A stretch of 64,000 bases of DNA, from NCBI GenBank assembly GCA_013399015.1, contig VWZX01010538.1:310001-374000 (forward strand), written 5' to 3'. The stretch is from Galbula dea (Eukaryota > Chordata > Aves > Piciformes > Galbulidae). Below, piece by piece: positions 49,113 through 59,602 of this stretch. Position numbers and translations under genes: made by a program. Numbering within the stretch: the stretch's first letter is position 1; every line of letters begins with the position of its first letter. Below the pieces are notes generated by a model. That model ran no database searches. It was not told the DNA's origin and worked only from the letters and a program-made list of their open reading frames with translations.

Positions 49113-51849
49113 GAAATCAGTCATCTCTTACTGGATCCCTACAACCTCGTGAACCTTTGAGAATTATGCTTCACATATTGCAAGCAGCAGAACTAACAGC
49201 AGTATCCACAGGAAAATGAAATCAAGTGAAACCATCAAAAGCATTGCTGCAAAAGCTGTTAGATTAATTTTTATCCTTAGCCCTTACTGCACATATTTGT
49301 ATGACTGAACAACAAGCTGCCACACATGGAAAATATTACAATGTGCAAGAGAATGCCTACAACTGTCATTCCCAAACAAAGTATTTTCTCATGCAAAATA
49401 GACACCAACTGCTTTTTTTTTTTTTTTTGAAACATTCTTATTTGTTGCATGTTTTCTGAGCTGGTTAAATAGAGTGGATCGACCACCATTCAAAATGGGA
49501 AACATTAATTAAAAGCTCAAGTTAAAAACTTTGTTTGTTTGGAGAATAGTTTGATCATTTTAGACGGAAAAAAGAAAATTGTTACTGAAACAACAGCTAT
49601 GTTAAACTGTAGTTGAGAATGGACCTTCTTTGAAAAGTGACAGGATAGGGACAGAACTTGATGGTAATAATGAACCTTCACAATACTGCCTGGAGGCTGC
49701 AATTGAAATGAGTGCTAGGTGCAGTATGAATATTCTGTAAGATACAGTCCTCAGCCTGAAGACTTTGCAGTAAACTACATTAAATATTTTATAGGGAACT
49801 TAAGCAGCATCCAAGTGTTATTATATAAGGAATGACAAGACAAAACTAATGAATGCCAAACAGCTGGAAAGCTGTATGGGATGATTTTTTTTTTCCAATA
49901 CAGGATTGCTATTAGAACAGTGTTGCAAAATTTAACAGGTCTTGACACTTCCCAGTCAGACTGGCAGCACTGCTTACATTACACAGATAACAAAGCCTAC
50001 TAGGGTCAACCTGACGGTACAAAAGTTTAACACAGTCATGCTCACTATTGGCTTCTTCATGCACGTGCTGTCTCATCACCAGGAGACACTTATCTCCTGA
50101 TGAGGAAATTTCTCTTGACTTCTGGTTACTCCTCCTTTGATATCACATGGCCACGTGGCTCTGGCCCATTGCTCCTGTTCTACAGACCACGAAATATCAA
50201 GACCAACACCAGGCCACCTCTGTCTCCCTCAGGAACAATGTCAGCAAAGCTCTAAATACCTAGATATGAGTGCACAGCAGGAATTTCATATGCTATCAGT
50301 GAAAGATGGCAAAGGGGAAGAACAACCTGCAAAACTGCAAGAAACTTTGTGTGTGGATACTAGGCAGGACCACAGTGTTGTTGAATCCTTGACTGGGCAT
50401 TGGCTGAGGCCTGTCGCCCTGAGCTGAGAGAAGACCTGGAGAGTGCACACCAGGTGGCAGGATTGCGTCCTCTGTGGGACTAAGAGTGGCCAGAGGGCTG
50501 CCCCTGAAGGACCTGCTGGGAGAGTACTCTGGTGCCAGTACATTGGCATGCTCCCCACCAGGTACCTGTGCCTGCATAAAAGAGAAGCTCATGCTTTCTC
50601 AGCTCCCTTGATTTCTGTGTTCTGTTTTTTTAAAGCTCTTTATTAATAAGTGTTAGCCTATGTTTTTGCTCTTAAGAAAATCTTCCCTATCAGCAGTCTC
50701 TCCTGAAGGAGGATTGACTTCAACTAGGAATGACAGAGCTGCATTATTTCTGAGCTCTTCCACCTTCTGTAAGGAAGTTGTACAGAATTCCAGTAACCAA
50801 AGCACTGAAATAATTATAAAGCAAATGCTGATGCATTCCCTTGGGTATAAAGATCACTTCTTAATCTGGAAATGATCTAATTGTGTGACTGAGAAGGGAG
50901 TTGGATCTGTGGGACTTGCATTAAGTAGGGTACACCATCTTCTCCCCTCCAAGATGTCCAAAGGCACAGATTTCAGTGAGGTGAGAACGGAAAATTCTCT
51001 AACTTTCTTCTGAAAGAGAAGAGGCCTGTTGTTGTTTGTTTGTTTATTCCTGGCAAAGCTACCCATTGCCATGGCAATATTTTGCCATTGATGGTGAAAC
51101 CCTGTGTTTCATTTCCTTTGGCTCATTGACTGAAATCCACCATCAATTACTTAGGCATTTCTTTTTAGTTAATACTCCAGCCACATTGTGAACCTCCTGA
51201 AAACTTTGCAGTGTAGCAGTTTTTTGGTAACAAAAGCACATTCTGCAGCAAAGCAGTAGCCTGACTCCAGTTTTGCCTGTCCAGAGAACCACCTGTAAGT
51301 TAGTTTTCTATTCCAAACTACATGCCAAAATAACTGTTTCATTCAAAATTGCAAATATTATTAATATTTAGAACAGCTCTGTCAAAAGAGAGGCATAAAA
51401 CATATTTTCCAGGGTCCTTTTGTTCTAAGCTCAGCATCTCATTTCTTGCCATGTAGCAGTCTCAAAACAACTCGGTTCATGGATTTTCAGTGGCATAGCT
51501 GCTCTCCAGCCATTGCAACATTTGGCTCACCTTTTATTTATGCCATCACTGTTTGTTCGAGCAGGCAATGGCCTGCTGTGCCCATACCCCAGTGCCTGCC
51601 TCTAGGCCCTTGCTAGCTTGTTTTTGCCAGTGTTTCAGGTACTGATTAGGCACAATGTGATTCAAAAATTATTTAGTTTTCTTTCAGGAAGGTTCCAGCA
51701 GGGAGGATGAGAGACTTGTGGCTTGCGCTACTCGGTCTGCTTCCCATCATTTCACACCGGTTTAGCTGAAAAATCTTCACCTTGCCATGCAACGGAGGTG
51801 CTTGCTTGGCAGGCACGTTCCAGCGTGGGCAGGGGATACCCTGTGCTTC
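49113..51849. other. intergenic stretch upstream of LGI1
   Basis: No supported gene; a poly-T run lies at 49413-49428. A stretch at about 50040-50660 has a TATA-like sequence (GCATAAAAG) and a TTTATTAATAA near its end, but no paired termini, so it is not called an LTR. Confidence 0.5.
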
Positions 51850-52170
51850 TGGCTGTCGCTGTTGGCTCTGTTTCGGTAACAAGCAGGCCAGCAGGCCCCG
51901 ACACAGCCCTAAACGAGAGCCCTGCTAAGGGCTGCCTCTACGCCTGGGCCGGGGCTGCCCCCACCCGAGGCCCAGTATCCCGGCAACCGCCGCCGCCCGC
52001 TGCCTGCCCCAGCCGGCGCTGCCGGGGCCTGGCCTGCTGGCAGTACCGCTTGGCCCTAGCCAGGGCCGGGGTAAGGAGAGGCCCCCGAGGGCAGGAAGGC
52101 TCGAAGGGAGGACGGTGCGCGCCCAAGCTTCCCTTTCAACTTCCCCACGCTCCTCTGGGGCCCTTTTAGG
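51850..52170. promoter_or_regulatory. orphan GC-rich / CpG-rich island, candidate promoter
   Basis: About 320 bp of CpG-dense sequence with a short CCG run (51987-52000) and a GTAAGG donor-like site on the plus strand (about 52070), 3.2-3.5 kb upstream of the LGI1 ATG. Candidates are an alternative LGI1 promoter, a divergent non-coding transcript, or the first exon of the head-to-head neighbour FRA10AC1. I found no FRA10AC1 coding exon to its right. GC-rich open frames on both strands look incidental. Confidence 0.55.
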
Positions 52171-54537
52171 ATTTCTGACCTCTTTGTAGCAACGGAGACT
52201 CATCCACTGCTGGCCTACGCAGAGCAGGGTACATTTCCTGTACTTCGTTTATATGCTGTGATATTTCATCCCTTTAACTCTGACTGAAGCTAAGTAAGCC
52301 TTAGTGACTGATTATTTCCCACGTAGTCACTCAATATGGTAAGAATCAAACAGCTTATTTCTTCCAGTGTGTCCAAATTGTTGGGTAACAACATTTTTTT
52401 GTAGTAATCAACCATCTACTAACAAGCTTGCTGCAGGTATATGATTGTCAAAACTAAAAATACTTTTCTAGCTGTCATTAGAGGTATTGACCACACACCA
52501 TTACCATGTTCTTTGGTCAGACTCACTGCAACTTCTGTGGCTTGGTTTCTAGAGCAAACGTGCATTTATTATTTTTAGTATTGACTAAAAATACATTTTT
52601 AGCAAGTATTCCCCAATATCTAGTTAAAATGTGAATACATCTATGACTAAATCTGCTTGCTAAAATACCTCATGAAAGTAAACACAAATGGCCAGAACAC
52701 AGAGCCAAAAATCATTTAAAAAAATGAATACTTTTTTTAGGGATTAACTCTACTCCACTAACTGTATTTGCATAAGCCCATTATATTTTCATTACCAACG
52801 TATGACAAAATTTTAATAAGCTTCCTGTGGTTTCATGCTCAGTACATTTCACTTTGCAGATAGATCGCCCTTTATTTCATCTTGCTTTTAGAAAACTCTG
52901 TTGCCTCTTCTATGCCCAGGATGAGCTGCCTGCACATACGTGGCCTAATCCAAAATCCATGGATGGTGATGGCCAGACTTCAGTGAACTTTACTGTGCTT
53001 GGTGTTGAGCCCATAATATTACACCACACAGACGCATAACAGTCCAAATCTCACCCCCAATATTCATGAATCTCCTAAAGTACACAACACTGTCATTGCT
53101 ATGTTACCACTCTGTTTGGAGCAGAAAGATTTTGGGACCAAAGACTACTACAAATGTAAGTCTGAGTTTTTGCTCTCTCAGTGCTATCCTTTTAACAAAT
53201 TCCACAACAAATGGCAAATTTAAAGCAGCTGAGACTGAGGCTGTACTTTCAATAAACAAAACTAAGTCTTGTGAATTCTAAACAGTTCTGAAAAGACTAT
53301 GCTTCCTGGTGGATCTGGCACCAAGAGCCATTGCCAGGAAGAGGCCTTCTGCAGGTTAGGCATAATAAAACTTGAGATGCCTTTACAACGGCTCATAGCA
53401 CAAACCAGCTTAGGAATGATCACAGGGTTGCCCAGAACTTTTTATTTGGAAAGCTCTTCTGACTTTGTCCTGTCCTGTCTATACAGGTCTGTATTACGGA
53501 TATCCTTCTTTACTACACCACAAGAGTTTCATTAAAAGCAGACCAACCAGGTCAGACCCTGTGTCAAAAAGCTGAGGAAATAGCTACTTAGTTGCTGCCA
53601 ACTTCACAGGAAAGAAAAACTCGGAGGGTGGTCTCCTTTCCCTTGCACAAAGTAGCCAATCCACAGCTCACGTGGAGTTAGAAGGGATCACCTCTGAGGA
53701 AAGGTTTTAGCTCTCATGCCCATAATAGCATAGTGATGCCCAACACCTACTCCACTGAGCATATCTTGGTGAGCATGCAGGTAGCTCTAGGACTGCTCAT
53801 TGGCTTGGGTACACTAGAATTTGACCAATGACAAAAAGTATGTTAGGTGAGATATATTATTATCTGAACTGTCATTCTTTAGAGAAAAACAGATGTGCAG
53901 TGTATTTCATCCAAAGAGAAGCTAGGCAAAATTAATCTGTGTTCTAGTTTTATTTTGTTACAAGCAAGAAATTCCAACATCTTTATGATTCTTGATGCTT
54001 TATTTTCAATTGCAGGCTTTTAAATAGTAGAGAACATTAACAATTACTGCAGAAGACACTTTAAAGCCATAGGATTTCTACCACTTCTGAGTCTTGCAAA
54101 GCTTTCTCAGGCTGGGAAGGACCAAAGGACACATACAACCTCCTAGGTAACAAAGAGGGATAAAGGCTAAGAAGCTAGACATTGTGTCCAAAATGTACTG
54201 ATTTTGATATTACATGACTTTTAAATAAGTATCACAAAATTTTAAGGACCTAATCCATCATCTCTGAACAGCTGATACTGACGGTACTGTTAATGTTACA
54301 TCTGTTTACATATTCTCTGGGATGCCTCTTCCTGCTGGTCTGACTATCCTTCAAGGCAGGCAAATAAGTAGCACAGATCAGCAGCTTTACCTTATGTAGG
54401 TAAAGAAAAAGAACAGAACAAACCATCAAACAAACAAAAAAAATCCGTGAACTGTCCCTCAGGTCAAATATGGACATAACCTCAACTACTGAATTTGCCC
54501 TGCTCTATAAAAAAGACCCCACAAATCCTTGCAGATA
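52171..54537. other. intergenic stretch
   Basis: No supported exon, RNA gene or repeat. Confidence 0.55.
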
Positions 54538-54748
54538 CAGAATCACAGAATCATTACGGTTGGAAAGGACCCTCAAGATCATCTAGTCCAACCGATAGCC
54601 CTACACTACTCTTATCCCTAAATCATCCCCTGAAGAAACACATCTATCCTCTTCTTAAAAACCTCCAGGGATGGTGACTCCACCACCTCCCTGGGCAGCC
54701 TATTCCAATATCTCACCACTCTTTCAGTAAAGAAATTCTTCCTATTGA
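54538..54748 (-). mobile_element. CR1 3' fragment, young subfamily, minus strand
   Basis: Reverse complement of the CR1 3' UTR and the end of ORF2, from the terminal octamers (cagaatcacagaatc) to 'cagtaaagaaattcttcct'. By eye it differs from the copy ending at 59602 at only about eight of 210 positions. The 5' truncation is near 54748. Confidence 0.93.
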
Positions 54749-57700
54749 TCTTGTTATGTATTGACCGCAAGTTTCCTCCAAGGTTGTCTATTCCTGCTTC
54801 TCCAAATGAGATTGGATGCCTGTATAAATCCCAAAGCTGGGATTCTTCAGCTCTTCCCCAGGTCCTGCATTCTGTTTTCCAGGAGAATGGGATCAGTTGC
54901 TTTCTCAGGTTTTTAAAAGGTTCTGCTACAAAGCGCTATGCTTTGCAGCACACAATCCAGTAGCATGAAGTTAACTGCTCTCCTGAATAATTGCCACTTT
55001 TCTCCAGACCTAAACAAATAGTTCTTGCCTTGCTTCTGTTGTCTGTGTTTTGCCTTGAAAATGCTGACAATGGATATTTAGAGTTGGGGGAGAAATTAAA
55101 AGCCCAGGCATACCAGCTCAAGAGCAAACAAAAGCCCAATTCAAAGATGTGTGAATCTGTGCTACTTCATGGTTCACAGCAGAAACTGAGATCACACCTA
55201 ATATAGAAGGAAGTATTAAGAAAGGAAACAATAAAAAAGAATATCAGGTCTTCAATTGCTGCAGAAATCTGCACTTTCTCAATCTTTCAATAAAACTTTC
55301 CATAAAATTTGCCTGTAGTTAATTTATACTGTGAGAAGGTCAATAATTCACATGTGCAAGGTTGGAAATGTCAGCCAGACAATATGCCCATCCACTTCAA
55401 TGGAACTGAGATCAGACTCATCACCTAGTATGCCTCCTACCGTAAGGTTAAAGTGCCCTCTACAGGAACCTCTCAGGGAGGAAAATCAGGTTTGCAAGTT
55501 GCTTTTTTGTCTTTTTTTCCCCCTATGTAGCCTAATAAGACATTAAAAGCATAATACTACTGAGTGAAGCTATGCTTAATTTAAAATAGGATATGGCCTC
55601 AGAACTTCTGAAGAAACTGATGTGATACCAAGAACATAGTTCTGTGCAACACTTTCCTTACTGGGATAGTTTCTCTCTTCCCCACTTTTCCATGGGCTCT
55701 TGGTTCTGCCCTATGCATTAGAGCCAGAAACACCAGAAATCGTGTTTCTGGTTCTAATGCTATCCTATAGACTGGACTAAATAAATGATGTGTAAAGAAC
55801 AAAACCCAAATTAAATCCTAAACAAGCCCAAATCCTTCCAAAACAAACCAAGAATTGTTAAGAGTCAGAACAAGCAGCTGAGGACACAAGCAGGCAGAGA
55901 GCATTGTTTAAAAGTTATTATCTAACTGGAGGGCTGACCCTCAACAGGTATGTACAAACTGGCACTTGGTAATTATGATCTCCACTCTGACAGCCCCTTG
56001 CACTAATTATTGAGTAGTGATTCATAGGAGGTATCCTTCATACCTACAGTAAAAATACAGAGGGATAGAAAATCCAGTCCAGTAAGAACCCTGTATCCAA
56101 ACCAAAATGTCCCAGATTTTCTAGCACTAGCAAATGTTTGCTACACGCCCAGAACAACTTATCACTGTCACTGTAGCTAAATGCCATTTAATTGGCAACT
56201 AGAAAAGCCTATAATACATTTCTTTGTGGAAAAATGTTTTAGCTCTTCCAGTTTGCCAAGATGCTAATTAAGAACAGACAGCATGTTATAAAATCTTTTC
56301 CTTGACCTGTGCTATCTTACATTACCCTTCTGTACTTTTTTCACAGCATTGGCTCCCTGCAGAATTATTCTAATCTTTAAAAACTTGTATTTTTTTTTCC
56401 TTGTCATTTTGTGGACAGGAAGAAAGTAACTGTTAATAGGCTTTTGAGGAGAGAATTTTTACTCGTTTAAAACAGAAGGTTTCTACATCCTGAATAATTC
56501 ACAATGAAAGAAATCTTAGCGTGAGTGAAGTCACTGAAATAGTTCAAGTGAAAGCCTCACTGGAGTGCCGTGATGAATTGCACAGTGAGAAGGATGTGCC
56601 TCATCAAACACATATTATTGTTTATCACTGCTAATCAAAATGACTTACAGAGCACAGATTTGGATCAGTGCTGAAACATTTCGAGGGGTCGTTGGTGATA
56701 GCTCCACAAGTGTATTTTACTGATGTTTTATTGTTCTCAATAATTCAAGAAATTTGAAAAATACCTTATTTTGGTAAGAGAGAATCCCTTTTACCTCAAG
56801 GAAATACTAGATCTGCCTGACACCCCACCCCACCCTATGGTAGGCACACTGCTACTGTACAGGCCCTCTCCATCAAGATAGCACACCACGCTGAACTACC
56901 TGATTCCTTTTCCTTACGAACCACATCTCCTTCAGAGAAGACTTTGGAGGGCTGAACAAGCCCATCACATCTGTGTGCTCTTATGTCAACATGCTCTTTA
57001 CTCAGTACAGCTTTAAGAATGGAATTGCTCTTTTGGCTGCTGGCTCTCTCCCTTTGCAGTGGGAGAGCAAAACCAGCACATCATTATCTAAGAACTGGTT
57101 GTAGTTTTAAGCACAATTTTCATAGCAAGAGAGAGATACATGTTTTAGTTATGACTGCTCAGAAGCTAAAGGATTTTCCCTACCTTGAGTATGACAACAT
57201 TCACATTTTGAGCTTACAGTGCTTCCTATATATCACTTTTCTAAGTCAACAATCCAAATTCCATACAACTGGCTTTCTTCTAGACACCAAACACTTATAG
57301 GCACCTGCAAGTTTCCACTGTTGCTGCCCTTGTGATTTAGGCAAAGAGTCATGAAAACTGGAGGGTCTAATTCTGAGCCTCATTATACTACATCAGGAAG
57401 AACTAATAAGCTCCTTCATGAAACAATATAGCTCCCCAGCTAAATAAATGGCACACACTACTGATTAAACAAAGGCACATGTGGCTTTTTTTTTTTAATA
57501 AGCACTTTTTGAACCAAATGGAAGAATATGTCAGAGAAAAAGAGAAGGGCAAAAAAACTAGAAGTGGGAACCCAGAGAGCAGTAGAGAGATCACAGAAAC
57601 CAAGATCTTGGGACCCCAGGCATTGGAAAGGGGGACCTGAGAAATGTCTCTAGAGAATTTTTTGGAGCACGTATTGGCTGAAAAGAGCTTGGAGCTACAT

Positions 57701-58545
57701 ATAGTTCCCTGCTGTTCAGTTTTCTCTTCACTCAGGGAAATGAATGCTGTACATTCTTTGCAAATAAAGATTGAATGAAAGATACCTGCTTCCTTTAACA
57801 ATTTATTTTCCTCAGCAGAACAATCTGATATAATGACATTTAGATCAGGTCAGAAGTAGTAACAGCGCTCTACTCTGTTTCTGACACCTCTGCCTCCCTT
57901 ACCTCCCTTCATATAAACATTGTATACATTAAGATCTCCCTCTCTGGAGCTATATATAGCTTCTATTCACAGGCGGGCACCACAACCACTTATTCATTCT
58001 TTTCATGCTTTACCTGCTGTTTTCAAGGCTGCCCTGAAGCTAAAAATAGCTCCGCATATTATAGGAAGGTTGCTATAGATTCAGAATGGGTGATGTTAGG
58101 AAGACAGATAAATCCCTACTTGATGAGGACATTGAGAATCCACATGGATGTGGCTGATGGGCAACTATATTATTATATGTGACCTAGACCGTGGTGCCCT
58201 TTCATAAAGACTCTCAGGCTCCAAGGTTGTGGTATTTGTGGTGTTCTAGGACTGCACTGAACTGGAAATCAATACAAATCATGAATGTCACCGTAAGTTT
58301 TAAGTTTTGCTTTTCATACAGTAGTGTTAGATTACAGTACAACAGTATCTTCATATATTAATAGCACATTAGCTTCTTTTTACCTGGGAAAACAATTTAA
58401 TATTCTGTTATATGGGTATATTTTTTCTGCAGGCATTGATATCTCCTAGTGAGAAAATAACCCAGTGCTTTGTTAGTTGTTCTTACTACAGAGTTGAAAG
58501 GATGACAATTTATCATCTATTTGATTCCTTTCAAAACAGCAATGA
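54749..58545. other. intergenic stretch
   Basis: No supported gene. It contains the hairpin at 55715-55760. Reading frames of up to 132 codons lack recognisable protein features. Confidence 0.55.
55715..55760. repeat. 19-bp inverted repeat, hairpin-forming
   Basis: Arms 55715-55733 (GCATTAGAGCCAGAAACAC) and 55742-55760 are reverse complements with one mismatch, which would be a G-U pair if the plus strand is transcribed. The loop is 8 bases. The stem is slightly shorter than a typical animal pre-miRNA. No known miRNA was recognised. Confidence 0.9.
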
Positions 58546-58914
58546 AAGCCTGTAGCACTGCTGGGGGTTGTTACGACCAAAATGCAGGACTCTACATTTA
58601 GCCGTATTAAAACTCATCCCATTGGCCTCTGCCCATCTATCCAGCCTATCTAGGTCCCTCTGCAGAGCCTGCCTACCCTCAAGCAGATCGACACTCCCAC
58701 CCAGCTTAGTGTCATCTGCAAACTTACTAAGGGTGCACTCTATCCCCTCATCCAAGTCATCAATAAAGATGTTGAACAGGAGAGGCCCCAACACTGACCC
58801 CTTGAGGGACACCGCTCGTGACCGGCCGCCAACCAGACTTGACTCCATTGAGCACAACCCTCTGGACTTGGCCATCCAACCAGTTTCTGATCCAGCCAAG
58901 GGTGTGCTCACCCA
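58546..58914 (-). mobile_element. CR1 reverse transcriptase segment, inverted 5' part of a twin-primed insertion
   Basis: On the minus strand this reads CR1 reverse transcriptase: 'GPLLFNIFIDDLDEGIECTL' followed by the catalytic 'FADD' (58711-58722), then 'DLDRLDRWAEANGM' and 'KCRVLHFGRNNPQQCYRL'. It stops where the directly adjoining plus-strand segment takes up the next part of the same element, after a gap of roughly 30 bases. It is incomplete, so there is no active enzyme. Confidence 0.92.
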
Positions 58915-59602
58915 AGCCCAGCAGAGAAGGACATGGGGGTGCTGATTGACAGCCAGCTGAACATGAGTCAGCAGTGTGCCCAGGTGGCTAAGAAGGCCAA
59001 TGGCATCCTGGCTTGCATCAGGAATAGTGTGACCAGCAGGAGCAGGGAGGTGATCTTGCCAATGTACACGGCACTGGTGAGGCCACACCTCGAGTACTGT
59101 GTGCAGTTTTGGGCACCGCAGTTTAGGAAGGACATTGAGCTACTAGAGAGGGTGCAGAGAAGGGCAACTAAGCTAGTCAGGGGTCTGGAAAACAGGCCTT
59201 ATGAGGAGAGGCTTAGGGAGCTGGGGTTGTTTAGCCTGGAGAAGAGGAGGCTGAGAGGAGACCTTATTGCTCTCTTCAGCTACTTGAAAGGCCATTCTAG
59301 GGAGGCGGGTGTTGGCCTCTTCTCCCTTGTGACTAGTGACAGGACTAGAGGGAATGGGCTTAAGCTGAGCCAGGGTAGGTTTAGATTAGATATTAGGAAG
59401 AATTTCTTTACTGAAAGAGTGGTGAGATATTGGAACAGGCTGCCCAGGGAGGTGGTGGAGTCACCATCCCTGGAAGTTTTTAAGAAGAGGATAGATGTGT
59501 TTCTTCAGGGGATGATTTAGGGGTATGAGTAGTGTAGGGCTATCAGTTGGACTAGATGATCCTGAGCGTCCTTTCCAACCGTAATGATTCTGTGATTCTG
59601 TG
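58915..59602 (+). mobile_element. CR1 ORF2 C-terminus and 3' UTR, plus-strand part of a twin-primed insertion
   Basis: Plus-strand continuation of the element: 'DMGVLIDSQLNMSQQCAQVA', 'VRPHLEYCVQFWAP', 'VQRRATKLVRGLEN', 'RRLRGDLIALFSYLKG' and 'RLDIRKNFFTERVVRYWNRL'. The frame stays open for about 195 codons to the ORF2 stop at 59518-59520. The 3' UTR ends in the octamers GATTCTGTGATTCTGTG at 59602. The intact frame and near-identity to 54538-54748 point to a recent insertion. Confidence 0.95.

Noticed and set aside
50040..50660. Possible second LTR (TATA-like GCATAAAAG, poly-A-like TTTATTAATAA)
   Set aside because: I could not find TG...CA termini with a flanking duplication; the motifs are common by chance.
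51723..52203. 148-codon plus-strand and 92-codon minus-strand frames in the GC-rich island
   Set aside because: Low-complexity composition, mutual overlap and no homology I can recognise; explained by base composition.
57403..57801. 132-codon minus-strand frame
   Set aside because: No family resemblance or convincing splice sites, and one part is a translated poly-T/low-complexity run. The length is within chance for 64 kb on six frames.
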